Assembly: GCA_034928535.1 (NCBI GenBank)
Contig: JAYFOV010000011.1
Location: forward strand, 1-64,000
Source: CAXXOK01 sp001604115
GTDB lineage: Bacteria > Bacillota > Clostridia > Christensenellales > Aristaeellaceae
Direction of reading: 5' to 3'
DNA length: 64,000 nt
The notes under the pieces were generated by a model. It saw nothing but the letters and a program-made list of their open reading frames with translations. It had not been told where the DNA came from and did no database searches. Both the position numbers and the translations under genes were made by a program. Positions 17,957 through 26,526 of this stretch are shown here, one piece after another (the first letter of the stretch is position 1; every line of letters begins with the position of its first letter).

Positions 17957-19567
17957 TTACAGCTCTTCGCCGCCCGCATCCTCCACGGGCGCTTCCGGTG
18001 CGGCGGGTTCATCCGCGTCAAAAATCGAGGTCACTTTGGGCGTTGCGTAGGCATCTTCCTCAGCATGGAGCTCCATGCCGTATAGCGCTGCCGTTTCCGG
18101 CACAGGCTCCGCGATGGGCTCCTCTACAGGCTCCGGCGAGGGCGCAAAGGAAAAGGCCGGTTCCTCCGGGTCAGCCATGTGCACACTGCCATCGGGCGCA
18201 TCCGGCTCCTGCATAAAAACAGGCGCAACCGGCGCGGGCTCCGGCTCAGGCACAGCGGAGCCGTCAGCCAAAGGCTCGGGTGCAAAGACGGTTTCCCGCA
18301 ATGTTTCCGGCTCTGGCGTGAATACGGGGGCAGCGGCTGTAACGGGTGCCGCCTGCTCTTCCGGTTTCCAGGTCTCCTCCACTGCCGGCGTCTCGCTTGC
18401 TTGCGGTTCATTGGGCTGCGCGGCAGGCATGTACACCGGCACCGGCACAGGCTCCGTCGCTGTGGCGTCGGGTTCTTCGTCCGGTTCAGGTTCAGCTGCC
18501 GCAGCAACAGGCTCTGAAGCGGGCACAAACAACGGTGCATCCGTCACTGGGGGGAGGGTGGGCTCCGGTACCACCTGCGCCGCGGCAGAATCCGCCACTG
18601 ATACATCATCCACTTGCGGACGGCGCAGCGCTTTGGTGGCAAAAAAAGCAGTCATGATTCGGCGCACGGGCAGCAACGGCATGTAGCAGACCAGGAAGGC
18701 GAACAAAAGGGGATAAAGCGCATTGGATAGTTCCGGCAAATTGAGCTGGCGGGTCGCCACATAGTTGAACAGCGCATCAGATAGGCCGCTCAGCACCCCT
18801 TTCAGGGTTGTAAACGCCACAAAGAGCGCGGGAAGCCAGAGTACCAGATTCAATACGGCAACGCCCAGCTGTGTCCAGCGGCGTCCCGCAAGCCTGCGGC
18901 GCGCCTGTGCACGGGGCTTCAGGCCGCTTTCAGTTGCCTGTGCCCAGATGTAACGGAACGCGCTGTTGCGCACCATGCCCAACATGAGCACCAGCAGCAG
19001 TACACCCAGCACAGCCAGCACGGTGTAAGCCCCTTCCATGATGCCACCGTTGGGTACCAAGGCTGTGCCGCCGAAAATGCCGATAAAGAAGTTGGCCACC
19101 GCGATCCCGACCGCCACTACTGAAGCGCCCAGGTTGCTCAGGCTGGTCATCAGCGTGATCGCGTCGGTTTTCAGGTAAAAATAGACGCAAGCGCCCAACG
19201 CTAGCCACAGTGGGATGCCCCATTTGAGGATGTTCAGCGCGTGCACCAGCGCCTCGCCCAGTTTGCGGCCATAGGGGCGCAGACTGGTCGCCTTGTCAAA
19301 AGAAAAGGCACGTTCACGGGGTTTCTGCACCAAAGCCTGCGCAAAGCTGAAGCGTTGCGGCAGAATGAAAAAGATCAACAGAACAGGGCAAAGCACCCAA
19401 AGCCAGCGTAGCCAGGAGCTTTCCGGGAAAACCCACAGCGCGGCCAGCGGCGCAAAGGCCACCAGGCGCATCAACAATGCCATGAACATATATAACAGCG
19501 TCCGAAGGTAGAAGGTGAGCGGATTATGCCGTTTGGTGACGACTTCCGTTTTTTCCGTCATTTCCAT
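17957..19567 (-). CDS. Unrecognised multi-pass membrane protein with long acidic tail
   Basis: A 536-residue protein that I do not recognise. Residues about 20-330 hold six or seven hydrophobic helices separated by basic loops (for example KPRARAQ...RRLAGRR). Residues about 345-536 form a low-complexity cytoplasmic-type tail rich in Glu, Pro, Ala and Val with repeated EPxP and VF(T/A/M)PE-like units and no hydrophobic segment. The ATG at 19567 follows GGAGGAGGAATAAAA. The gene ends two bases from the RsuA-like gene and may share its transcript. A promoter is visible upstream. Function unknown; the tail suggests a protein-protein interaction or scaffold role, which is inference. Confidence 0.75.
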   Translation of the reverse strand: MEMTEKTEVVTKRHNPLTFYLRTLLYMFMALLMRLVAFAPLAALWVFPESSWLRWLWVLCPVLLIFFILPQRFSFAQALVQKPRERAFSFDKATSLRPYGRKLGEALVHALNILKWGIPLWLALGACVYFYLKTDAITLMTSLSNLGASVVAVGIAVANFFIGIFGGTALVPNGGIMEGAYTVLAVLGVLLLVLMLGMVRNSAFRYIWAQATESGLKPRAQARRRLAGRRWTQLGVAVLNLVLWLPALFVAFTTLKGVLSGLSDALFNYVATRQLNLPELSNALYPLLFAFLVCYMPLLPVRRIMTAFFATKALRRPQVDDVSVADSAAAQVVPEPTLPPVTDAPLFVPASEPVAAAAEPEPDEEPDATATEPVPVPVYMPAAQPNEPQASETPAVEETWKPEEQAAPVTAAAPVFTPEPETLRETVFAPEPLADGSAVPEPEPAPVAPVFMQEPDAPDGSVHMADPEEPAFSFAPSPEPVEEPIAEPVPETAALYGMELHAEEDAYATPKVTSIFDADEPAAPEAPVEDAGGEEL

Positions 19568-19612
19568 TTTTTATTCCTCCTCCGCGATGAAAGCTCCTAA
19601 TGCAGCGATTTT

Positions 19613-19641
19613 ATTATACAACAGAGTCGGATGTGATGCAA
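19613..19641 (-). promoter_or_regulatory. Probable promoter of the acidic-tail membrane protein gene
   Basis: On the minus strand, TATAAT (19613-19618) lies 17 bases after TTGCAT (19636-19641). The same TTGCAT minus-35 recurs upstream of pheS (20251) and of the secreted protein gene at 46837. Confidence 0.5.
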
Positions 19642-19705
19642 ACATTACTTTTGCGGGCTTTGAGTCCGCGCGCCTTGTTTCGCTTGCCTTTGCTCCATTC
19701 TCACG

Positions 19706-19734
19706 TTGACACTGGCACGAAATCGTGCTATCCT
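19706..19734 (+). promoter_or_regulatory. Promoter of the RNase P RNA gene
   Basis: Consensus TTGACA (19706-19711), exactly 17 bases, then TATCCT (19729-19734), six bases before the predicted RNA start. The spacer contains the hyphenated palindrome GCACGAAATCGTGC (19715-19728). Confidence 0.8.
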
Positions 19735-19737
19735 GCC

Positions 19738-20077
19738 CTTGCGGCAAGGCGGCCAGGCGATCGCGTGGCGAGGCCATGAGGAAAGTCCGAGCATCGCAGG
19801 GCAGGGTGCCGGCTAACGGCCGGTGAAGGCGACTTCAAGGAAAGTGCAACAGAAAGAAACCGCCCGCAAGGGTAAGGATGGAAAGGCGAGGTAAGAGCTC
19901 ACCCGCGCTCCGGCAACGGTAGCGCGCTGTAAACCCCACCCGATGCAAGATCCGAATGGGAGCGATACGGCGGCCCGTCGTGCTCCCGAAGAGATCGCTG
20001 GAACCGTGCGGCAACGCACGGGCTAGATAGATGATCGTCCAACGACAGAACTCGGCTTACGACCGCACTTGCCGCAT
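19738..20077 (+). ncRNA. rnpB: RNase P RNA (catalytic RNA component)
   Basis: About 340 bases carrying the conserved landmarks of bacterial RNase P RNA in order: GAGGAAAGTCCGAGC, ACAGAAAGAAACCGCC, GGTAAGGATGGAAAGGCG with GTAAGAGCTCACC, GTAAACCCC, and TAGATGATCG...GACAGAACTCGGCTTA. The ends pair as helix P1 (TGCGGCAAG at the 5' side with CTTGCCGCA at 20068-20075 or so). This ribozyme trims tRNA 5' leaders. Exact ends are estimated from P1 and the promoter. It has its own promoter and terminator. Confidence 0.95.
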
Positions 20078-20098
20078 TCAGGTTGCTCTCGGTTCCTC

Positions 20099-20125
20099 GC
20101 CCGTGCCGCTTTGGCCGGGCTTTTT
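20099..20125 (+). terminator. Terminator of the RNase P RNA gene
   Basis: GCCCG-t-GCC / GGC-CGGGC hairpin followed by five T bases, about 25 bases past the P1 3' strand. Confidence 0.8.
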
Positions 20126-20250
20126 GGGATGTGCCAGCTTGGCGCTGTTTGGACACAGCATGGTTCAACAGGCGGCCAGTGTGCCCGCCAACCAGGCAAA
20201 ACGGCGCCGGAGGATCCCCTTGTCTGTAGCGGCCGCCACAAAATCCATTC

Positions 20251-20279
20251 TTGCATGCACCCCAAAGCCATGTTATAAT
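20251..20279 (+). promoter_or_regulatory. Promoter of the pheST operon
   Basis: TTGCAT (20251-20256), 17-base spacer, perfect TATAAT (20274-20279). Start expected near 20286, immediately before the T-box leader. Confidence 0.7.
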
Positions 20280-20285
20280 CTGTTC

Positions 20286-20569
20286 AACTTGGGATCACAC
20301 CCAAGGCCAAACGGCGATGACGGAGTCCAACGCCCGCGCCAGGCACGGTTTTCAGAGAGGGCGGCAAACGCTGCAAGCAGCCCATTCCGTGTGCGGGAAA
20401 TTCCCTCCCGAGCCGCTTTGCCGAAAGCGAAGGCCTGTAAGCAAAGCCGGGGATCAGCACACCCCGTTACCAAGTGAGAGCATTTTCGCATTGGCGAAGA
20501 TGGAATTTGGGTGGTACAACGCGGCTTGATGCCTTCGTCCCATGTGTGCGCAGGGGCGAGGGCTTTTTT
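20286..20569 (+). promoter_or_regulatory. T-box riboswitch for tRNA-Phe controlling pheST
   Basis: A leader of about 280 bases between promoter and pheS. Near its 3' end is the T-box core TTGGGTGGTACAACGCGG (20507-20524 region), with TGGT (20512-20515) complementary to an ACCA tRNA end, as expected for tRNA-Phe with discriminator A. It is followed by a terminator hairpin. Upstream is a GAAATTCCC...GAG segment in which TTC (20401-20403), a Phe codon, sits where the Stem I specifier would be, after an AGAGAG-type element. Uncharged tRNA-Phe is expected to stabilise the antiterminator and turn on pheST. The T-box call is firm; the exact specifier position is my reading. Confidence 0.88.
20531..20569 (+). 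terminator. T-box regulated attenuator before pheS
   Basis: GCCTTCGTCCC pairs with GGGGCGAGGGC, followed by six T bases; overlaps the end of the T-box so that antiterminator and terminator are alternatives. Confidence 0.8.
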
Positions 20570-20637
20570 CGTGGGAAAAAAGCCGCTCTCAAATTCAGCA
20601 CACAATATCCGGCAAAACCAACAAGGAGGAAATGCCA

Positions 20638-21666
20638 ATGTCCGTCATGGAAACGCTGCAAGCTATCAAACAAAGAGCCGGCGAGGAGCTGGCTACCCTG
20701 CACGGGACTGCCGCATTGGAAGCCCTGCGCGTGCGCGTGCTGGGCAAAAAAGGCGAGTTGACTGCCTTGCTCAAGGGGCTTGGCCAGTTGGCACCCGAGG
20801 AGCGCCCTACGGTGGGCGCACAGATCAATGAAGTGCGCACCTGGCTTACGGAACGCATGGATGAGCATCAGCTGCGTCTGCAGGCTGCCGAGCGGGAGAC
20901 CGCGCTCCAGCAGGAAGCGATCGATGTGACCGAGCCGCGCCCCCTGCCCCGGATCGGCGCCTCCCACCCTATCACACTGGTCATGAACGAACTGATCGAG
21001 TGCTTCACCGGGATGGGTTTTGAAGTAATGCAGGGGCCGGAGGTAGAGCTGGATCACTACAACTTCGAGCTGATGAACCTGCCCAAAAACCATCCCGCCC
21101 GCGATGCACAGGATACCTTCTATATGGATGACAGCATTGTGCTGCGCACACACACCAGCCCCATGCAGGCACGTGCGATGCTCACCCGCAAGCCGCCTAT
21201 CCGCATCATCTGCCCTGGCCGCGTGTACCGTGCCGACGAGGTGGATGCCACCCACAGCCCCGTTTTCCATCAGATGGAAGGCTTGGTTGTCGATGAACAC
21301 GTGACCATGGCCGACCTGCGCGGCACACTGGAGGCCTTTGCCAAAAAAATGTATGGCGAGGATGTGACCACGCGCTTCCGCCCGAGTTTCTTTCCCTTCA
21401 CAGAGCCCAGCGCAGAGGTGGATCTTACCTGCTCCGCATGCCATGGCAAAGGGTGCCGTATCTGCAAGGAAACCGGGTGGATCGAGGTGCTCGGCTCCGG
21501 TATGGTCAATCCCAAAGTGCTGGAGATGTGCGGCATCGACAGCAGCCGTTACAGCGGCTTTGCCTTTGGCATCGGTCTGGAGCGCCTGGCAATGCGGCGC
21601 TTTGGCATCCGTGATATGCGTCTTTTGTTTGAAGGCGACGCCCGGCTGCTTGGGCAGCTTCGCTAA
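20638..21666 (+). CDS. pheS: Phenylalanyl-tRNA synthetase alpha subunit
   Basis: A 342-residue class II synthetase subunit. N-terminal coiled-coil domain (residues about 1-85, with VLGKKGELT), then the class II catalytic core with HPITLVMNELIECFTGMGF, the THTSPMQARAM motif, PGRVYRADEVDATHSP, and motif 3 FAFGIGLERLAMRRFGI. Acts as an alpha2-beta2 tetramer with PheT. ATG at 20638 is eight bases from AAGGAGG; an ATG two codons earlier is too close to it. The gene lies about 70 bases beyond the T-box attenuator. Confidence 0.97.
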   Translation: MSVMETLQAIKQRAGEELATLHGTAALEALRVRVLGKKGELTALLKGLGQLAPEERPTVGAQINEVRTWLTERMDEHQLRLQAAERETALQQEAIDVTEPRPLPRIGASHPITLVMNELIECFTGMGFEVMQGPEVELDHYNFELMNLPKNHPARDAQDTFYMDDSIVLRTHTSPMQARAMLTRKPPIRIICPGRVYRADEVDATHSPVFHQMEGLVVDEHVTMADLRGTLEAFAKKMYGEDVTTRFRPSFFPFTEPSAEVDLTCSACHGKGCRICKETGWIEVLGSGMVNPKVLEMCGIDSSRYSGFAFGIGLERLAMRRFGIRDMRLLFEGDARLLGQLR

Positions 21667-21690
21667 CGCGGAAAGGAGGAAGCAAATCCA

Positions 21691-24078
21691 ATGAAACTAT
21701 CCTTAAATATGCTCAAAAGCTATGTGGATATTCCCCTGGCACCCAAGGAATATGAAGAGCGCATGATCATGACCGGCACCGCTGTGGAGGGGATCGAGGA
21801 CCTCGGCGGCGAGATCGAAAACGTGGTGGTCGGCCGCGTGCTCACCTGCGCCGATGTGGAGGGCACCCACCTGCACCAATGCACAGTGGATGTCGGCGGC
21901 GATGCTCCGCTGGCCATCGTCTGCGGCGCGCCTAACGTGCACGTGGGGGCGCTGGTTCCGGTTGCGCTGGACGGTGCGCGCCTGCCCGGCGGCATCAAAA
22001 TCAAGAAGGGCAAGCTGCGTGGCATGGTCAGCGAAGGGATGCTGTGCGCCGCGCCGGAGCTGGGCGTGCCCAACGAGCTTTACCCCAATGTGGGCGAAGC
22101 CGGCTTGCTGCTGTTCCAGGAGGAATATCCGCTGGGCTCGGATGTCAAGCCCATTCTGGGGCTGGACGATCACGCCGTAGATTTTGATATCCTGGCCAAC
22201 CGGCCGGATTGCCTTTGCGCGCTGGGCGTTGCGCGGGAAACCGCAGCCGCGCTGGGCACAGCCTTCCGCCCGCCTGTGCATACGGTGCGGGAAGCGGGCG
22301 GCAGCATTGCCGATGCGGTGCAGGTGCGTGTGGAGGACAGCGATCTGTGCCCCCGCTACGCAGCGCGCGTGATCCGCAATGTGCGCATCGGTACATCCCC
22401 GTTATGGCTGCGCAAATACCTTCATGCGGCAGGCATCCGTTCCATCAATAATATTGTAGACATTACCAACTTTGTGATGATCGAGTACGGCCATCCTATG
22501 CACGCCTTCGATCTGTCAAAAGTGCGGGGCAGGCAGATCACCGTGCGCCGCGCCAGGCCCGGCGAAACCTTGACCACGCTGGATGGTGTGCCCCGCACCC
22601 TGCGCACGGAAGATCTGGTCATTTGTGATGCGCAGCAGGCGACCGGCCTGGCCGGCATCATGGGCGGCGAGGAAAGCGAGATCACTGCCCAGACTCAGGA
22701 GGTCATGTTTGAGTGCGCCAGCTTTGAGCGTACCGCCATCCGCCTGACCGGGCGCGCGCTGGGCATGCGCACCGAGTCCAGCGGCCGTTTTGAGCGTGGC
22801 GTATCCCCCGCGACGGTCATGGAGGCGCTGGATCGCGCCTGTGCGCTGGTCAATGAGCTGGATGTGGGCGATGTGCTCACCGGAGCCATCGATATCTATC
22901 CAGCGCCCAAGGCTGCGCAGGTCGTCACCGCCAGCGTTGCCCGCATTGCGGAGCGCTCCGGCGCGGCCATCCCCGCACAGGCCATGGTGGATATCCTCAC
23001 CCGCCTTTCCTACGCCGTCACCCTGGATGGCGATACCCTGACCGCCACCGTGCCTGCCTTCCGCAGTGACGTGGATGGTGAGGCGGATCTGTGTGAGGAT
23101 GTGCTGCGCATCTATGGCTATGAGCACATCGGTTGCAGCCGCCTGCGCGGGGAGACCACGCAGGGCGGCATCACTCCCATGCTCAAGCTCATCGGGCGCA
23201 CGGCCGGCATCCTGCAGGGCATGGGCTATATCGAGGTCATGAACTACAGCTTCCTGAGCCGTAAGCAACTGGAAAAGTTGGGTTTGCCCGCCGGGGATCC
23301 GCGGCTGGATCCCATGTCCATCCGCAACCCCTTGGGGGAGGATACCGCCGTCATGCGTCCCTCCCTCGCGCCGGATATGCTCAAGACCATTGCCTACAAT
23401 ATGAACCACGGCACGGCCGCCGCCAACCTGTACGAGGCCGCCGCAGTATTTGACCACCACCACCCCACGCAGGAAGGGCTGCCCACCGAGACCCAGACCC
23501 TGTGCTTGGGCAGTTATGGAGAGGGTGCCGATTTCTTCAGTGTGCGCAGCGCAGTGGAGGCTATCCTGTACGCCGCCGGCATCCAGTGCGAGGTCGTGCC
23601 CGGCGCGGATGCTTACTACCACCCCGGCCGCAGCGCCAAGCTGATGGCAGGCGATATCGTGTATGCACAGCTGGGCGAAGTGCACCCTGCCGCGCGCGAA
23701 GCTTTTGACATCCCCCGCCGTGCCGTGATGGCAGAGCTGAACCTGCAAACCCTGCTGGACAACCAAGTGCCCATGGGCGAGCTCAAGCCCCTGCCCCGTT
23801 TCCCCAGCGTGGCGCGCGATCTGGCTTTGGTCATGGAGGAAGGTGTCGCTGTGGGTCCGCTGATGGCTGCCATGCGCCGCGCGGGCGGCAACCTGCTGGA
23901 AAACATCGAGATGTTTGATGTCTATCGCGGGGCACAGCTTGGGGAAGGCAAGAAGAGCGTCGCCTTTTCACTCCTGTTCCGCGCCGCCGACCGTACCCTG
24001 ACAGAGCCCGAAATCCAGAAAGCCATGGAAAAAGTGCAGCGCAGCTGCGCCGCGCAGTTTGGCGCAGTGATCCGCTGA
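21691..24078 (+). CDS. pheT: Phenylalanyl-tRNA synthetase beta subunit
   Basis: A 795-residue protein with the usual order of domains: tRNA-binding OB domain (about residues 40-150), B3/B4 editing domain (about 210-390, including GIRSINNIVDITNFVMIEYGHP), B5 domain (about 400-470), the catalytic-like core, and a C-terminal ferredoxin-like anticodon-binding domain (FPSVARDLAL to the end). The start is preceded by AAAGGAGGAAGC 24 bases after pheS, so both are made from one T-box-controlled transcript. Confidence 0.97.
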   Translation: MKLSLNMLKSYVDIPLAPKEYEERMIMTGTAVEGIEDLGGEIENVVVGRVLTCADVEGTHLHQCTVDVGGDAPLAIVCGAPNVHVGALVPVALDGARLPGGIKIKKGKLRGMVSEGMLCAAPELGVPNELYPNVGEAGLLLFQEEYPLGSDVKPILGLDDHAVDFDILANRPDCLCALGVARETAAALGTAFRPPVHTVREAGGSIADAVQVRVEDSDLCPRYAARVIRNVRIGTSPLWLRKYLHAAGIRSINNIVDITNFVMIEYGHPMHAFDLSKVRGRQITVRRARPGETLTTLDGVPRTLRTEDLVICDAQQATGLAGIMGGEESEITAQTQEVMFECASFERTAIRLTGRALGMRTESSGRFERGVSPATVMEALDRACALVNELDVGDVLTGAIDIYPAPKAAQVVTASVARIAERSGAAIPAQAMVDILTRLSYAVTLDGDTLTATVPAFRSDVDGEADLCEDVLRIYGYEHIGCSRLRGETTQGGITPMLKLIGRTAGILQGMGYIEVMNYSFLSRKQLEKLGLPAGDPRLDPMSIRNPLGEDTAVMRPSLAPDMLKTIAYNMNHGTAAANLYEAAAVFDHHHPTQEGLPTETQTLCLGSYGEGADFFSVRSAVEAILYAAGIQCEVVPGADAYYHPGRSAKLMAGDIVYAQLGEVHPAAREAFDIPRRAVMAELNLQTLLDNQVPMGELKPLPRFPSVARDLALVMEEGVAVGPLMAAMRRAGGNLLENIEMFDVYRGAQLGEGKKSVAFSLLFRAADRTLTEPEIQKAMEKVQRSCAAQFGAVIR

Positions 24079-24178
24079 CCCTTGTCCCTATGCAACGCGC
24101 AGTAATGCCCCTTGCATACGGATCCTGAGCAAAGGCTCCGGCGCTGCCCATGGCGTCTATGGGCACCCGCACATCTCA

Positions 24179-24218
24179 AAGAGCCGGGCAGCAAGGCGAA
24201 ACCTTGCACCCGGCTCTT
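24179..24218. repeat. Inverted repeat downstream of pheT, possible weak terminator
   Basis: AAGAGCCGGG and CCCGGCTCTT arms enclose an inner GCAAGG/CCTTGC pairing, but no T run follows on either strand. It lies in the 326-base gap 24079-24404 between the convergent pheT and GNAT genes, in which I see no other feature. Confidence 0.45.
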
Positions 24219-24404
24219 GCCATATCCCCTGATGCACAGTGGTTTCCCATGATTGCATAGCAGGGCGCTGCCGCTACTGCCTGATTGTGCACGCTGCAAC
24301 GGACACCTGCGCTTGATCCGGCGCATCTTTCGCCAAAAGGGTTTGCGCGCCTTTGCCATCGGGATTGCCCGCATACTGCCGCCAGGTCTGTCCGGTCATC
24401 TGCC

Positions 24405-24929
24405 CTAGGCCATGGTCGCTAGCGAGGCAAACAACAGCACATCTTCCGTGATCCGGTGTCCGGCCACCTCATCGGTGCGCTCCCTGACAGGCACACCGCC
24501 CATATGCCGGTAAAAGCCCAGTGCCGGGTTACCCTTCAGGCAATTGAGGATCATCCGCTCATGCCCCATGGCACGAAGCCCCTGCACCGCGGCGGCAAAC
24601 AGCCGTTTGCCCACGCCTTGACCATGGTATCCGCGGAGTACATACAGGGCGTACACTTCTCCCGCTCCGGGTTCGGCCGCATCGCGGGATGCGCCGAACA
24701 TGCAAAACCCGATGATCGCCGCGCCATCCACCGCAACCACGAAGCAGGCTTTTTCTTGCGCGATGGTCTGGCGGGTGATGGCGGCGCGCTCCTGCAAACA
24801 GCGGATGCGCTCATCGATCAGCGCGTCCGCTACCAGGCCGGTATAGGCGGTTTTCCAGGTATAAACGTTCACAATGGTTATGCCCAGGGCGTCCTCCGGC
24901 GTAGCGCTCCGCAGTACCACCATAGCCAT
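24405..24929 (-). CDS. GNAT-family N-acetyltransferase
   Basis: A 174-residue acetyltransferase. It opens with VVLRSATPEDALGITIVNVYTW, shows the acetyl-CoA loop VLRGYHGQGVGKRLF and the C-terminal NPALGFYRHMGG, as in Acetyltransf_1 proteins. The acceptor (protein, amino acid or small molecule) cannot be inferred. ATG at 24929 is four bases from GGGAGG; an ATG two codons downstream is also possible. Monocistronic, convergent with pheT. Confidence 0.85.
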   Translation of the reverse strand: MAMVVLRSATPEDALGITIVNVYTWKTAYTGLVADALIDERIRCLQERAAITRQTIAQEKACFVVAVDGAAIIGFCMFGASRDAAEPGAGEVYALYVLRGYHGQGVGKRLFAAAVQGLRAMGHERMILNCLKGNPALGFYRHMGGVPVRERTDEVAGHRITEDVLLFASLATMA

Positions 24930-25137
24930 TGCACCTCCCTGCATATGCTTACATTCCTGTAAGGTGCATGATACCATGGTGCTTCTGCCCTTGCAACAGG
25001 CAGCCCCACCGCTTCGTGCATGCCACAAGCGCCGCTGCCGCTCACCTCACAGTTTTGTCATGTTGCCAAAACCACCTTTACAACCCCGGCCAAAGCTGGT
25101 ATGCTTTGCACGAAATTCAGGCTTGGAGGCAATTTCT

Positions 25138-26409
25138 GTGCGCGCGTATATCGAACCCATCATGACTGCGGTATGGTTTTTTCCCTTTATCGCCGCGATG
25201 ATCACCCTTCCCTATATGGTGTTCCAATACTGGCGCTATGGGTCGATTCCCCTGCTGCGCACGGCTGTGCTGTATTCCTTTATCCTTTACCTGATGTGCG
25301 CCTATTTTTTGACCATGCTGCCACTGCCCAGCCGCGAGGTGGTCGCAGGGCTTACCACGCCTTACCTGCAGCTGATGCCCTTCACGGACTGGGTGTTGTG
25401 GATCCGGGACTCCGGCTTTGTGCTGGGGGATCCTTCCACCTGGCGCGGCCTGATCGTGAACCGGGATCTGTTTGTGCTGCTGGCCAATATTCTCATGACC
25501 ATTCCCTTTGGCATTTACCTGCGCTATTACTTTGGTTGCAGCCTGAAAAAGACCATTCTGCTCTCCCTGATACTCAGCCTGGTGTTTGAGCTCACGCAGC
25601 TCAGCGCGCTGTTTGGCATCTATCCGCGCCCTTATCGCCTGGCGGAGACAGATGATCTGATTACCAATACCTTGGGCGGTTTTCTGGGCTATCTGCTGGC
25701 CAAACCCCTGATGCGCCTCCTGCCTTCCCGGGAACGCCTCAACGAGGTGGCCTACCGGCGTGGCATGCATGTGAGCGTGACGCGCCGCATCACAGCCTCC
25801 TTTGTGGATTGGTTCATCATCGGGGTGGGCATGCTGTTTCTGGTGCCCAGCATCCGGCCGGTGTGGGCTTTGCTGCAGCAAAATACTGCCCGCAGCTGGT
25901 TGCTTGCTTTTGTGATCCTGTACGTGGGCGCGGTGCTGCTGTATTTTGTGTTTGGCGAATGGCTGCAAAAGGGCAAAACTGTTGGCAAACGGCTGACCAG
26001 CCTGCGCATGATCGATGATCGGGACAATAGCCGCCCCAAGCTGTGGCAGTTGTTTGTCCGTTATGCCATTCTGTATTTCGCCTTTCTTCCTTTGCCGGTC
26101 ATTTCATTGGTGTCGCTGATGTTCGCCTTGGAAGGGGATTCCCCTGATCTGCTGCTGCTGGCGCTTTTTGCCGTGCTGATGCTTGCGTTTGTCGCCGGGC
26201 TTATCTGGGTGTTCATCGGCGTCATCAACCGTAACAATCAGCTTCCCCACGGTGCCTTCAGCCACACGCGCAACATCAGCACCCTGCCCATCAATGAGGA
26301 GATGCTGGACAAAGTTGGTCAGCCCTTCCCCCAAGGGCCCGCTGCCCCCCGCCCCCGGACAGGGGCCTATGCTCAACGCCTGAGCCCAATCGATCCGTTG
26401 CTGCATTGA
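25138..26409 (+). CDS. VanZ-RDD fusion membrane protein
   Basis: A 423-residue membrane protein joining two families. Residues about 10-200 are VanZ-like, with several helices and the family segments YLMCAYFLTMLPLP and RPYRLAETDDLITNTLGGFLGY. Residues about 225-390 are an RDD domain beginning RRITASFVDWFIIG and containing GKTVGKRLTSLRMID. The last 60 residues are hydrophilic and Pro-rich. VanZ proteins give low-level glycopeptide tolerance in some species by an unknown route; RDD proteins are thought to be transporter-like. The GTG start at 25138 is eight bases from GGAGG; an earlier start lacks a site. Role here unknown. Confidence 0.82.
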   Translation: MRAYIEPIMTAVWFFPFIAAMITLPYMVFQYWRYGSIPLLRTAVLYSFILYLMCAYFLTMLPLPSREVVAGLTTPYLQLMPFTDWVLWIRDSGFVLGDPSTWRGLIVNRDLFVLLANILMTIPFGIYLRYYFGCSLKKTILLSLILSLVFELTQLSALFGIYPRPYRLAETDDLITNTLGGFLGYLLAKPLMRLLPSRERLNEVAYRRGMHVSVTRRITASFVDWFIIGVGMLFLVPSIRPVWALLQQNTARSWLLAFVILYVGAVLLYFVFGEWLQKGKTVGKRLTSLRMIDDRDNSRPKLWQLFVRYAILYFAFLPLPVISLVSLMFALEGDSPDLLLLALFAVLMLAFVAGLIWVFIGVINRNNQLPHGAFSHTRNISTLPINEEMLDKVGQPFPQGPAAPRPRTGAYAQRLSPIDPLLH

Positions 26410-26526
26410 CTCTGCCCGGAGTCCGGCCTGAAAAGTAGTGCTTGCGCTATCGTGGCTTGGCGCTGCCAGCAACTTCCCCTTGGTGCCAGGCAGGCGCAGG
26501 AGCAGCCGCGTCGCATTGCGCGCTGC

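Noticed and set aside
22516..23766. 416-codon minus-strand frame opposite pheT
   Set aside because: Shadow of pheT, with no homology or signals.
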